From: Silvibacterium dinghuense
GTDB taxonomy: Bacteria > Acidobacteriota > Terriglobia > Terriglobales > Acidobacteriaceae
Length of the DNA stretch: 64,000 bases
Reading direction: 5' to 3'
Assembly (NCBI RefSeq): GCF_004123295.1
Contig: NZ_SDMK01000001.1
Location: 806,001-870,000, forward strand
Shown here: piece by piece, positions 39,591 to 48,100 of the stretch
How positions within the stretch are numbered: position 1 is the stretch's first letter
Layout: each line of letters opens with the position of its first letter
The notes under the pieces: generated by a model
Database searches by the model: none
Told to the model about the DNA's origin: nothing
The model's input: only the letters and a program-made list of their open reading frames with translations
Position numbers and translations under genes: made by a program

Positions 39591-39617
39591 ACCATAACCA
39601 TATGGTTATGGTTTGTC
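39586..39617. promoter_or_regulatory. Perfect 32-bp palindrome, putative ArsR operator
   Basis: Left arm GACAAACCATAACCAT and right arm ATGGTTATGGTTTGTC are exact reverse complements with no spacer. It covers the TTG start and the ribosome-binding region of the ArsR gene. Within each arm CCATA/TATGG is repeated, suggesting two overlapping half-sites per arm. Confidence 0.8.
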
Positions 39618-39756
39618 AACGGGCACTGGCGCCGAAACTTTCCTGGCAGCAAAGTGCGAAGTGCAGCTCGCTAGTGTGTATCTCCAGAGAGTGGCCTTGG
39701 AAATAAACACTTACCACTGCCTTGTCTTCCCGGCCGGAGCATTCGTTCTTAACTTT

Positions 39757-39953
39757 GTCATTCCGACCGGAGCGAAGCGAAGTGGAGGAACCTGCAGTCT
39801 TATCTATCCCCGCAACATCCCAGCTCGCGACCAACGGGAGCGGAGGCGCGAAGCGCAAAAGGCCTGGACGGCCAGTCCCGCCCTGCGCGCAGCAGAACCG
39901 CAGGTTTCTCCACTCCGCAGGACGATGAAACTGTCCTGCTCCGGTCGAAAGGA
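39757..39953. repeat. Composite intergenic repeat: D(+) - A(+) - D(-)
   Basis: 39757-39797 is a forward family D copy (GTCATTCCGACCGGAGC ... GGAGGAACCTGCAG). 39828-39895 is a forward family A copy (CGACCAACGGGAGCGG ... GGACGGCCAGTCCCG). 39896-39953 is a reverse D copy with an extra hairpin GCAGGAC / GTCCTGC. The remainder of 39618-40008 shows nothing coding. Confidence 0.68.
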
Positions 39954-40008
39954 CAGATCTCTGCTTGAGCGATCTATAGGTGGATACTCCCCGGCAAACG
40001 AATCTGCT

Positions 40009-41178
40009 TCAGTGGTTATTCGCTGGAGCCGCAGGCTTCGCCGCCGTCTGGCCGGCCTTGGGATAGTAGCCACTGCGGGTGCGCACAATCAGCCTGCCAT
40101 GCCCCTGTGCATGCGCGTCCACGCGGATCGTGCGATAGGCTCCGCCGCCTTCATCCGGCGGCCGCGTCGAGTGATAGCCGATGGTGTATTGATTGCGGAT
40201 ATCCCGCGCCACCTCGGCAGCGATTGAGTCCACCTCGCTCAGCGAATGTGGAAAGAAAGCCAGACCGCCGGTATCGTCGGAGAGCAGCTGGAGCGCGCGC
40301 TTGGCCCGCCTCGATTCCCGTCCGCTGCTGTCGTCTCCAAAGAGCAGGCCGATCGAATAGACGATTGGCCCCTGGAGCTGCTGCACGCGGCGGATGGTCT
40401 GCTCGAGGGTCAGGCTCGAGGCGTTGTCCTCGCCGTCGGTGATGACCAGCAGCACCTGCTTCGGCCGTTTCGCCGCTTTGGCCATCTGGTCGGCAGAGGC
40501 TACCACCGCGTCATAGAGCGCGGTTCCACCCTTGGAGTCGATGTGTGAGAGCCCCTCGCGGAGCTTGCCCAGGTCGGAGGTGAAGTCCTGGTCGATAAAC
40601 GCCTCGTCGGAGAAGTTCACGACAAAGGCCTCGTCTTCCGGATTCGACGCCTTCACCAGGTCGAGGGCCGCCGCATTGACCGCTGCACGCTTGTCGCGCA
40701 TCGACCCCGAGTTATCGACCAGGATGCCCATCGATACCGGAATGTCCTGATACTGAAACGAAGCGATGGTCTGCGGCGCGTTGTCTTCCCAGATTTTGAA
40801 GTCGTCCTTCTTCAGATCCGTAACCAGACGCTTGTTCTCATCCACCACCGTCGCGTTGAGCACCACTTCGTCCACGGTACGGGTCAGGGTGTACCCGTGG
40901 TTGCCCTTCACCACATCCTGTGGCTGCTGTCGCGCCGCGCCAGGATGATCCGGACTAACGCCGAGATTGTCCATGGCATCGGGAGAGGTGACCGGGTCGC
41001 GGTCTTCATTCAATGGCTGCTGAGACTCCGGCCGCAGCACGGGGCGGGATGGCGCAGGCGCAGTGGATGCAGGGACCGTCTGCTGGCCTTGCGCTGCTGC
41101 CTGGGCATGACCGGCAAGCGGAGTGAGGAGAAGCAGAAGAAGCAGGGTGGGAACAATCCGATTACTGCAAGGGCGCAT
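40009..41178 (-). CDS. Secreted VWFA-related acidobacterial domain protein
   Basis: A 389-residue protein with a signal peptide ('TLLLLLLLTPLAGHAQA'), a Pro-rich linker, then a von Willebrand A-like domain. The metal-site motif is 'ILVDNSGSMRDKR' (DxSxS), with 'LVITDGEDNASS' further on. The preceding 'VVLNATVVDENKRLVTDLKKDDFKIWEDN' region ('VTDLKKDDFKIWEDN') is the hallmark of the acidobacterial VWFA group. Probably a periplasmic or surface adhesion module; function unknown. Its start overlaps the end of the upstream paralogue by about 17 bases, so translation is coupled. Other possible starts: 41187 and 41196. Confidence 0.88.
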   Translation of the reverse strand: MRPCSNRIVPTLLLLLLLTPLAGHAQAAAQGQQTVPASTAPAPSRPVLRPESQQPLNEDRDPVTSPDAMDNLGVSPDHPGAARQQPQDVVKGNHGYTLTRTVDEVVLNATVVDENKRLVTDLKKDDFKIWEDNAPQTIASFQYQDIPVSMGILVDNSGSMRDKRAAVNAAALDLVKASNPEDEAFVVNFSDEAFIDQDFTSDLGKLREGLSHIDSKGGTALYDAVVASADQMAKAAKRPKQVLLVITDGEDNASSLTLEQTIRRVQQLQGPIVYSIGLLFGDDSSGRESRRAKRALQLLSDDTGGLAFFPHSLSEVDSIAAEVARDIRNQYTIGYHSTRPPDEGGGAYRTIRVDAHAQGHGRLIVRTRSGYYPKAGQTAAKPAAPANNH

Positions 41179-42250
41179 AGTATCCATTACGGGCATGAAC
41201 CGTGAGTGGAGGCAGCCCTGAAGGTGGCACCAGCCTCACCTTCACTTTACGCCACTTGCCATCCCGTTTTGCGTTGCTCGGCCGGTATCCCAGCACATAC
41301 TCGTGCCGCAGCTCGGAGCTGATCTTCTCCGCCACATCTCCCATCTCGGAGATGTCATCGACACGGAACAACCGCCCGCCCGTCTCATTGCTGATGTCGT
41401 TCAGCAGCATCGGCCCGAGCCGCTCTTCGGTGGTAGACGCATAGGGATCGAAGATGCCGATCGAGTAGATCTGCACGCCGCTCTCACGAATCACCGAGCG
41501 CACTTCGCCTTCGGTATAGCGGCTGCGGTTATCGCCTCCGTCGGAGACTACGAGCAGCGCCTTGCGTTCGTATTTCGCCTGCTTCATTTTGACCATGCCG
41601 AAATAGATGGCATCGAGCAGGGCGGTGCGATGACCCGCCTTGACCATGCTGAGCCGCGCCTCGATCTCATCGGTCGACTGCGTAAAATCCTCGATCAGCT
41701 CCGGCCGGTCATTGAATCCGACGACAAAAAACTCATCCTGCGGGTTCGATGTCTTCATGAATTGCAAGATCGAGTCCCGCGCGCGAAGAACCTTGTTTGC
41801 CATGCTCCCGCTCAGATCGAAGATGACGCCGATCGAGACCGGCACATCGTCCGACGAAAAGCTTTTGAGCGTCTCCGGGTGATTGTCCTCATACAAGGAG
41901 AAGTTCTCCTTCTCGAGCCCCGTCACCAGCCGATCCATGGGATCGGTCACCGTGAGCGGCACCAGCACCAGGTTCACATCCACGCGAATCCGCTCACCGG
42001 AACGGGCCTTCAGAGCGGCGTTGCCCTCGACCGGCGCCGGCTCCTTGGAAGGCTGAGTCACAGGCGGAGGCGCTTCAACGTGCACAGTGCCCAGGGGATT
42101 CTCCTGCGCAAAGGAGAACATGCTGCCGGCGAACAACAGACCCGCCATCCCCACTCCACGCAGCCTGCTCGCGCGTAGCAGGGATGTCGGAATCGGCCGA
42201 AAAAGAAGAGGCCTGAGACGGAGAAATGCAGAAGTCAGGATACACGCCAT
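41162..42250 (-). CDS. Secreted VWFA-related acidobacterial domain protein
   Basis: A 362-residue paralogue of the downstream protein: N-terminal hydrophobic segment ('GVGMAGLLFAGSMFSFAQ'), linker, then 'LVTGLEKENFSLYEDNHPET' and VWA motif 'IFDLSGSMANKVLRARDS' (DxSxS), 'LVVSDGGDNRSRYTEGE'. The two proteins are clearly related but divergent, so the duplication is old. No ATPase (MoxR) gene is nearby, so this is not a MoxR-VWA cluster. Starts at 42286 (GTG) or nearer the signal peptide are possible; 42250 is the first ATG. Divergent from the DUF1015 operon. Confidence 0.87.
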   Translation of the reverse strand: MACILTSAFLRLRPLLFRPIPTSLLRASRLRGVGMAGLLFAGSMFSFAQENPLGTVHVEAPPPVTQPSKEPAPVEGNAALKARSGERIRVDVNLVLVPLTVTDPMDRLVTGLEKENFSLYEDNHPETLKSFSSDDVPVSIGVIFDLSGSMANKVLRARDSILQFMKTSNPQDEFFVVGFNDRPELIEDFTQSTDEIEARLSMVKAGHRTALLDAIYFGMVKMKQAKYERKALLVVSDGGDNRSRYTEGEVRSVIRESGVQIYSIGIFDPYASTTEERLGPMLLNDISNETGGRLFRVDDISEMGDVAEKISSELRHEYVLGYRPSNAKRDGKWRKVKVRLVPPSGLPPLTVHARNGYYAPLQ

Positions 42251-42431
42251 AAAAGAGCCGCCCGCACCTCGTGAACCCGCTTCCACTGCCTCCCATCCTC
42301 AGGGCTCAAACAAGGTTGTGCAGCATCCTAGCACGCCGGCGCAACACGTCTGCCTGCCGCTTTCGTCGCGTCCAACCCCGCTGTCCCTTCCCAGGAACCT
42401 TCCCACAGCCGAACCGGGTTTGGCACTGATT

Positions 42432-42437
42432 TACAAT
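42432..42437 (+). promoter_or_regulatory. Putative -10 box (TACAAT) for the DUF1015-murI operon
   Basis: TACAAT ends 8 bases before the ATG at 42446, predicting a leaderless or nearly leaderless transcript, as for the amidase and fabG genes. No clear -35 box. Confidence 0.42.
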
Positions 42438-42445
42438 CGACCAGA

Positions 42446-43897
42446 ATGCTCCGGGCTCCCGCGCCGGTCGTTGTCTGCCTGCCGCCCGTTGATTTCAGCC
42501 AGGCTTCCCGCCTCTTTCAGGAGCTCGTCTCTTACCGCATGGCCCGCATCTATCCCTTTCGAGCCCTTCGCTACAACTCCTCCCAGGTCCGCCTTGCCGA
42601 TGTTGTCACCCAGCCCTACGACAAGATCAGCCCGGCACTGCAGCAGGCCTATTACCAGCGCAGCCCTTATAACCTGGTGCGCATCATCCTCGGCCTGCCG
42701 GAGCTCTTCGATCAGCCGGGCGACGCCGCGTCTGACATTTATGCCCGCGCCGCCGGAGATTTCGCATCCTGGCGCAGGAATGGCATCCTGGCCCAGGAAA
42801 ATGAGCCCTCCATCTTTGCCTATGCGCAGCGCTTCGCCGTGCCCAGCACGGCAGGAGATGGGGAACCCGAGACCCTGGTCGAACGCCGCGGTCTGATCGC
42901 ACTCGGCCATCTCCACGACTACGCCGACGGCGTCGTTTTTCGCCACGAGCAGACCCTCGCCAAGCCCAAGAGCGATCGCCTCAACTTGTTGCGGACGACC
43001 CGCGCTCACTTTGGCCAGCTCTTCATGCTCTACTCCGATCCGGCCAACACGATCGAAAGCCTGATCTTCACCGATGGCGCTGCGCCGGAAATGGAAGTCA
43101 CCGACGATTACGGCGTGCTGCACCGGGTGTGGCGCATCTCCGATCCGGCAGTTATCCGGCTGGTGACTGCGGAGATGGCCGACCGGAAACTCATCATCGC
43201 CGACGGACATCATCGCTACGAGACAGCGCTGGCCTATGCGCGCGAGCATGCACCGGAAACAATGGCGACGCCGCATGAGAGCTCTCCCACGGCGCTGCCG
43301 GCTCCGCCCTGGCCCGAAGCCGCTGCCATGATGACCTTCGTCAACATGGACAGCGACGGGCTGGTCATCCTGCCCACGCATCGCGTGGTGCACAGCCTTG
43401 CGCACTTCGATGCCGCCGTTTTTTTCGACCAGGCAAAGCACGCCTTCGAGCTCAAACAGCTCGATACGAACGATACTTCTGCCCTGCTTGCGCAGCTTGG
43501 CGCAGATCGGGCAGATACGACCTCGTTCCTCGCCATCACCACCGGCGGAGCGACGCTCCTTACACTCAAGCCGGAGATCTCCTCCGCCGCACTGGCCGCG
43601 CTTTCGCCCCGGCAACAGCAGCTCGATGTCGTCCGCCTGCACACGCTTGTACTGGAAGAGCTCCTCGGATTGACGCCGGAAGATATCCGCCAGCAAACGC
43701 ATCTGCGCTATCTGCGCGATGCGGACGAAGCCATGGCCCAGGTCCGCACGGGGCAGGCCGATATCGCATTTCTCGTCCGCCCGATTACGCTCGAACAACT
43801 GCGGGAAGTCGCCTTCGCCGGTGAGGTCATGCCGCAGAAATCGACCGATTTCTATCCCAAACTTCTCAGCGGGCTTACGATTTATGCGCTGGATTAA
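42446..43897 (+). CDS. DUF1015 family protein
   Basis: A 483-residue protein of the DUF1015 family, typically about 420-450 residues and often described as a SpoOJ/ParB-like or HTH-like hypothetical. Typical sequences: 'ARIYPFRALRYN', 'VVTQPYDKISPALQQ', 'ADGHHRYETALAYARE' and 'FYPKLLSGLTIYAL' at the end. The family name does not define a reaction; the 'DGHHRYETA' motif resembles a nuclease or kinase-like acid/His centre but this is not established. Start at 42446 agrees with the adjacent -10 box; the ATG at 42539 (MARIYPF) matches the usual family N-terminus and may be real. First gene of a four-gene operon ending with murI. Confidence 0.85.
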   Translation: MLRAPAPVVVCLPPVDFSQASRLFQELVSYRMARIYPFRALRYNSSQVRLADVVTQPYDKISPALQQAYYQRSPYNLVRIILGLPELFDQPGDAASDIYARAAGDFASWRRNGILAQENEPSIFAYAQRFAVPSTAGDGEPETLVERRGLIALGHLHDYADGVVFRHEQTLAKPKSDRLNLLRTTRAHFGQLFMLYSDPANTIESLIFTDGAAPEMEVTDDYGVLHRVWRISDPAVIRLVTAEMADRKLIIADGHHRYETALAYAREHAPETMATPHESSPTALPAPPWPEAAAMMTFVNMDSDGLVILPTHRVVHSLAHFDAAVFFDQAKHAFELKQLDTNDTSALLAQLGADRADTTSFLAITTGGATLLTLKPEISSAALAALSPRQQQLDVVRLHTLVLEELLGLTPEDIRQQTHLRYLRDADEAMAQVRTGQADIAFLVRPITLEQLREVAFAGEVMPQKSTDFYPKLLSGLTIYALD

Positions 43898-43937
43898 CGC
43901 CCGCGTAAGGAGCCGGATCGGCAGCTGCGGGAAGCCG

Positions 43938-44687
43938 ATGCGTAGGCTGGCGCTGCCGCTTTCCCTCACGCTCGCCACCGTGACGCTGGCGCAGCAGCCG
44001 CAACAGGCCCCACAACAGATCACGGTGCAGACGGCATCTCCGGCACCGGCCGTGCCTTCGGCCCCGCCACCCACTCCCGTCAGTCCGCGCTTTGTCGTGG
44101 TACTCGATGCCGCACACGGAGGCTCCGACACCGGCGCGCGCATCAACAACACGCTGCTGGAAAAGAGCGTGACGCTGAACTTCTCCGTCTGGCTGCGCTC
44201 GGCTCTTTCAGCGCGCGGAATCGGCGTGATCACCACCCGCGAATCAGACAGCGATCTTTCCGCCCTAGCCCGCGCTGCTACCGCCAACGGCACGCAGGCA
44301 GCGGCATGCCTGCTCATCCACGCCACGCCAACGGGGAGCGGAGTACATCTCTACACCTCATCGCTGGCCCCGGCACCATCGCAGCCGGGAAAGTTTCTCC
44401 CCTGGCAGACAGCACAGGCCTCCTATGTGACGCAGAGCCTGAAGCTCTCGTCCGAGATCGACTCGGCCCTGGCGCATGCCGAGGTGCCGGTGATGATCGG
44501 CCGCACCTCGCTTGAGCCGATGGACAGCTTCGCCTGCCCTACGGTTGCGCTTGAGATCGCGCCTCTGCAGGAAGGTGCTACCACGCACTACAAAACGCTC
44601 ACCGATATCAGCTATCAAAAATCGATCATCGATGCCCTGGCCGCCGCCCTTGAACAGTGGAAGAACGACTGGAGGCAGCAGCCGTGA
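43938..44687 (+). CDS. N-acetylmuramoyl-L-alanine amidase (Amidase_3)
   Basis: A 249-residue secreted zinc hydrolase that cleaves the bond between MurNAc and the peptide in peptidoglycan. Signal peptide 'RLALPLSLTLATVTLAQ', a Pro/Gln-rich linker, then zinc ligands in 'VVLDAAHGGSDTGA' (His), 'LLEKSVTLNFS' (Glu) and 'ACLLIHATPTGSGVHLY' (His); the catalytic glutamate is in 'TVALEIAPLQ'. Start is the ATG at 43938 in front of the signal peptide; an ATG at 43884, overlapping DUF1015 by 14 bases, is possible. The next gene overlaps its stop. Confidence 0.85.
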   Translation: MRRLALPLSLTLATVTLAQQPQQAPQQITVQTASPAPAVPSAPPPTPVSPRFVVVLDAAHGGSDTGARINNTLLEKSVTLNFSVWLRSALSARGIGVITTRESDSDLSALARAATANGTQAAACLLIHATPTGSGVHLYTSSLAPAPSQPGKFLPWQTAQASYVTQSLKLSSEIDSALAHAEVPVMIGRTSLEPMDSFACPTVALEIAPLQEGATTHYKTLTDISYQKSIIDALAAALEQWKNDWRQQP

Positions 44688-45385
44688 TCTCCCGCGCGCA
44701 GCGCATTCTCTTTATTTCCATGCTGGTCGCCGTGGTCATCATGGCAACCATCCTTATCCGGCTGCGCGAGCGCGCGCAGGACCGCTTCCGCTCGCTGCAG
44801 GTAGAGGTTCCCACCGTGGAACCGGTCAGCCACGCACCGGAGTCCATCGCCCTGCTCATTCCGAACGACACCGATGGCTCGCTCGTCGAAACGCGGCGCA
44901 GCATGCCGATGCCGCAGGACGAGAGCGCACGCGCCAAGGTGCTCATCGAAACGCTGCTGCACGCCTTCCGCGAGCCGCATTCCACGCACCCGATCTCTCC
45001 GCTGAACGCGCAATCGACTGGCACAGAAGACGCGCTGGCCGCGCAGGATCTCGACGAGATCTATCTCATGCCCATCCCTCAGGCCAAGGGCTCGACGCCG
45101 GTCAAAGGCCAGATGGCAGTTATCGATTTCAGCTCGGCCTTCGCCGCCGCGCATCCCTCCGGCATCGAACCGGAGACTCTGACCCTGCTTGCCGTCCTCG
45201 GAACGCTGCACGACAACCTGCCGGACATCACGCAGGTGCGCTTCCTGGTCGACGGCCGCACCAAGGACACACTGGCCGGCCACGCCGACCTCACGCGCAC
45301 CTATGTGGCCTCGGATACGGCTACCAGTGTTTCCGGAGATACCGCCATCGACGTAACGAACGGAGCCGGAGCCACCACGCAATGA
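44684..45385 (+). CDS. GerMN domain membrane-anchored protein
   Basis: A 233-residue protein with one N-terminal membrane anchor ('ILFISMLVAVVIMATILI') and a GerMN-type domain ('SIALLIPNDTDGSLVETRR', 'VLIETLLHAFREP', 'MAVIDFSSAFAAAHPSG', 'LLAVLGTLHDNLPDITQVRF', 'VDGRTKDTLAGHADL'). In Firmicutes GerM is a spore peptidoglycan protein; outside them it is commonly found next to cell-wall amidases, as here. The GTG start overlaps the amidase stop (GTGA) with GGAGG about 8 bases upstream. Probably works with the amidase in envelope remodelling. Confidence 0.86.
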   Translation: MISRAQRILFISMLVAVVIMATILIRLRERAQDRFRSLQVEVPTVEPVSHAPESIALLIPNDTDGSLVETRRSMPMPQDESARAKVLIETLLHAFREPHSTHPISPLNAQSTGTEDALAAQDLDEIYLMPIPQAKGSTPVKGQMAVIDFSSAFAAAHPSGIEPETLTLLAVLGTLHDNLPDITQVRFLVDGRTKDTLAGHADLTRTYVASDTATSVSGDTAIDVTNGAGATTQ

Positions 45386-46185
45386 ACATCGGCGTATTCG
45401 ATTCCGGCTTCGGTGGTCTCACTGTCCTCCGCGCATTGCTCGAACAAATTCCGCAGGCCGATTACATGTATCTCGGCGATACGGCACGTCTGCCCTACGG
45501 TGCGAAGTCGCAAGCGACCGTCGCGCGATACGCCGTCTCCAGCGCAAGATTTCTAGTCGAGCAGGGCGCGGACTATCTCGTGATCGCCTGCAACACCGCC
45601 AGCGCGCTTGCGCTCGACGCCATCCGCGATGCCGTGCGTGTCCCCGTGCTCGGAGTGATCGAAACCGGCGCGAATGCAGCTCTCGCCAGCTCGAAAACCT
45701 CCGACGTGCTGGTGATGGCCACCGCGGCAACCGTCGAAAGCCATGCCTATCGCGATGCCTGCCATGAGCGCGGACTGCGCGCATGGGAAAAAGCCTGCCC
45801 GCTCCTCGTACCGCTGGTTGAAGAAGGATGGATTGACCACCCCGTAACCGAAGAGGTGTTGCGCATCTATCTCAACGAGCTGGCCGCCGAATCTGCCGCG
45901 CAACAGCTCACACCGGACACGCTGGTACTCGGCTGCACGCACTATCCGCTGCTGCGCCGCAACATCGAGCGCGCCGTACCGGCAACCATCCGCGTCATTG
46001 ATTCCGCTGACGTGACCGCAGCGCAGGTAGCCGCGGCCATCCCCGCCGAAGCCCTTGCCGGTCCCAAAGGTGATCGCATCCGCCTCTTCTATGCGACGGA
46101 TTCGGTAGCGAAGTTCCGCCGCCTCGGCGCGGCCTTCCTGGGACAGCCGATGGATGAGGTCACGCTGATCGACTTAGGCGGCTGA
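45382..46185 (+). CDS. murI: Glutamate racemase
   Basis: A 267-residue cytoplasmic enzyme that converts L- to D-glutamate for peptidoglycan. Catalytic cysteines in 'VIACNTASALA' (about 72-75) and 'LVLGCTHYPLL' (about 185); 'IGVFDSGFGGLTVLRAL' and 'YLGDTARLPYGAKS' are family signatures. Length matches MurI. It overlaps the GerMN gene by ATGA. The order DUF1015 - amidase - GerMN - murI makes this a cell-wall operon. Confidence 0.95.
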   Translation: MNIGVFDSGFGGLTVLRALLEQIPQADYMYLGDTARLPYGAKSQATVARYAVSSARFLVEQGADYLVIACNTASALALDAIRDAVRVPVLGVIETGANAALASSKTSDVLVMATAATVESHAYRDACHERGLRAWEKACPLLVPLVEEGWIDHPVTEEVLRIYLNELAAESAAQQLTPDTLVLGCTHYPLLRRNIERAVPATIRVIDSADVTAAQVAAAIPAEALAGPKGDRIRLFYATDSVAKFRRLGAAFLGQPMDEVTLIDLGG

Positions 46186-46234
46186 ATTCTCTGCATCTGA
46201 AAGCACAGCGGACGCTCAGGCATACACTGTCGGC

Positions 46235-46783
46235 ATGGCTCTTCGCTTCACTACCTCCTATCTTGACGACTCGATCTCGCTCTTCCGCTACTACAAGAAA
46301 CTCGGCGATCAGGCGGTGGAACAGGTCTCCGACGAGCAGCTCTTCCTGGCGCTCGATGATGAGACGAACTCCATCGCCGTCATCGTCAAGCACATGGCCG
46401 GCAACATGCTCTCGCGCTGGACGGACTTCCTGACCACGGACGGCGAGAAGCCAGGCCGGAATCGCGATGGCGAGTTTGAAAATCCACCATCCACCCGGAC
46501 CGAACTGCTCACCTGCTGGGAAGCAGGATGGGCCACGCTCTTTGCAGCGATAGAACCACTGACCGAAGCCGACCTCTCGCGCACCATCACCATCCGCGGC
46601 GAAGCGCACAGCGTGATGCAGGCCATCAACCGCCAGCTCGCCCACTACCCGCATCACGTCGGCCAGATCGTACTGCTCGCCCGCCACATGGCCGGAGGCA
46701 ATTGGCGCTCCCTCAGCGTGCCTCGCAACCGCTCACAGGAATTCAACCGCCAGGTAGCCTCCGGAAAAGCCAGCCAGCGCTAG
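46235..46783 (+). CDS. DUF1572 (DinB-like) protein
   Basis: A 182-residue helical protein of the DUF1572 group of DinB-like folds. 'IAVIVKHMAGNMLSRWTDFL' (HMAGNM, helix 2) and 'AHYPHHVGQIVLLARHMAGG' (HYPHHVGQ) hold the three histidines of the metal site. The family is probably a metal-dependent thiol transferase or hydrolase but no substrate is known. It starts 50 bases after murI; its own promoter is not obvious. A long repeat-filled gap follows. Confidence 0.85.
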   Translation: MALRFTTSYLDDSISLFRYYKKLGDQAVEQVSDEQLFLALDDETNSIAVIVKHMAGNMLSRWTDFLTTDGEKPGRNRDGEFENPPSTRTELLTCWEAGWATLFAAIEPLTEADLSRTITIRGEAHSVMQAINRQLAHYPHHVGQIVLLARHMAGGNWRSLSVPRNRSQEFNRQVASGKASQR

Positions 46784-47332
46784 CTGCTCCGCGTCCGGCG
46801 ATCCGCTTCGCGTGGCGCTCCCTTTGGTCGCGATTTGGGGTCTGTGGGGTGGATCGGAAAGGGGTGCCCCATCCAAGCTCCGCTTGGGTGGGACGGTACG
46901 AACCTTCGTGACGCCTTTCTGCTGCGAACCCATGTCTCAGAAGCGAGACATGGGGCACCCGGGTCGTTCTTCTTAAAAGTCTTTGCGGAACTTGGCGTTC
47001 TTGGCGTCCTGGCGCGAAAGGGATGCGCGCAGATGCACGACTCCCTCTGTGCTCTCTGTGTCCTCTGTGGTGAATCGCCTTTGTGCTTCCCCACGCAAGC
47101 CAAAATCAGGCTTGCATGGACCACCGTAAATCTCAGCTCGCGACCAACGGGAGCGGCGGCCGAAGGCAAAAGGCCCGCACGGTCAGTGCCGCGACCAACG
47201 GAAGCGGAGGCCGAAGGCGTAAGGCCGGGACGGCAGTCCCCGAAGGCGATCCGGCCTGCGCGCAGCAGCCGGGACGGCCAGTCCCGGCGAGCACTTGATA
47301 TCCTGATTGGGTCTGGAGGAAACACCCCACCT
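46784..47332. repeat. Repeat-filled intergenic region (families A, B, C and 9-base tandem repeats)
   Basis: Contents in order: reverse family A (about 46790-46840); family B hairpin CCCATCCAAGC / GCTTGGGTGGG (46868-46892); a second B hairpin CCCATGTCTC / GAGACATGGG (46929-46954); 9-base tandem repeats CTTGGCGTT/CTTGGCGTC (46991-47016) and CTCTGTG at 47045, 47054 and 47063; family C (47097-47134, CAAGCC ... GGCTTG then ATGGACCACCG); and two joined forward family A copies (47133-47298). No credible gene. Confidence 0.68.
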
Positions 47333-48100
47333 ATGTTGAACCTGCAAGGAAAAGTCGCGGTCATCTTCGGCCTCGCCAATAAGCGCTCCATCGCCTGGGG
47401 CATCGCCCAGAAGCTGCACGAGGCCGGTGCCACGCTCGCCATCGGTTACCAGAATGAGCGCCTCAAAGCCGAGGCCCATCAGCTCATCACCGAGCTGCCC
47501 GGCTCCGATGCCTTCCAGTGCGATGTCGTCAACGACGCGGAGATCGAGCAGACCTTCGCGCTGCTCAAGGAAAAGTACGGGAAGGTCGATATCCTGGTCC
47601 ATTCCGTCGCCTACGCCATGGCCGACGATCTCAAGAACGACTTCTCGCTCACCAGCCGTGAAGGCTTCCGCACCGCGCTCGAGGTCAGCGCCTACTCGCT
47701 GATCGCGCTCAGCCGCGCCGCGGCCCCGCTGATGCCCGAAGGCGGCAGCATCCTGACGCTCACCTATTATGGTGCGGAGAAGGTCGTGCCCAACTACAAC
47801 GTGATGGGCGTAGCCAAGGCCGCGCTCGAGGCCAGCGTCCGCTACCTGGCTGCCGATCTCGGCAGGAAGCAGATCCGCGTCAACGCCATCTCCGCCGGCC
47901 CCATCAAGACGCTGGCAGCACGTGGCATCGGCGGCCTGAGCGACATGCTCAAGGCGCACGCCGACCGCGCTCCGCTGCACCGCAACACCGACCAGCTCGA
48001 AGTCGGGGGTACCGCTGCCTTCCTGGCCTCGGACCTGGCCAGCGGCATCACCGGAGAAGTCATCTACGTCGACTCCGGCTACAGCATCATGGGGTTCTAG
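47333..48100 (+). CDS. fabI: Enoyl-[acyl-carrier-protein] reductase (NADH)
   Basis: A 255-residue SDR-type reductase that completes each fatty acid elongation cycle; target of triclosan in other bacteria. Features: 'VIFGLANKRSIAWGIAQ' (NAD motif), 'DILVHSVAYAM', catalytic pair in 'NYNVMGVAKAALEA' (Tyr-x6-Lys), 'AGPIKTLAARGI' and 'GEVIYVDSGYSIMGF' at the end. Length matches FabI. GGAGGA lies about 10 bases before the ATG. The much longer open frame upstream runs through repeats and is not real. Confidence 0.95.
   Translation: MLNLQGKVAVIFGLANKRSIAWGIAQKLHEAGATLAIGYQNERLKAEAHQLITELPGSDAFQCDVVNDAEIEQTFALLKEKYGKVDILVHSVAYAMADDLKNDFSLTSREGFRTALEVSAYSLIALSRAAAPLMPEGGSILTLTYYGAEKVVPNYNVMGVAKAALEASVRYLAADLGRKQIRVNAISAGPIKTLAARGIGGLSDMLKAHADRAPLHRNTDQLEVGGTAAFLASDLASGITGEVIYVDSGYSIMGF

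Noticed and set aside
43719-43937. Longer N-terminus of the cell-wall amidase
   Set aside because: Overlaps the end of DUF1015 in another frame; the signal peptide begins at 43938.
46835-47332. 166-residue extension of FabI
   Set aside because: It is a read-through of intergenic repeats; FabI begins at 47333.
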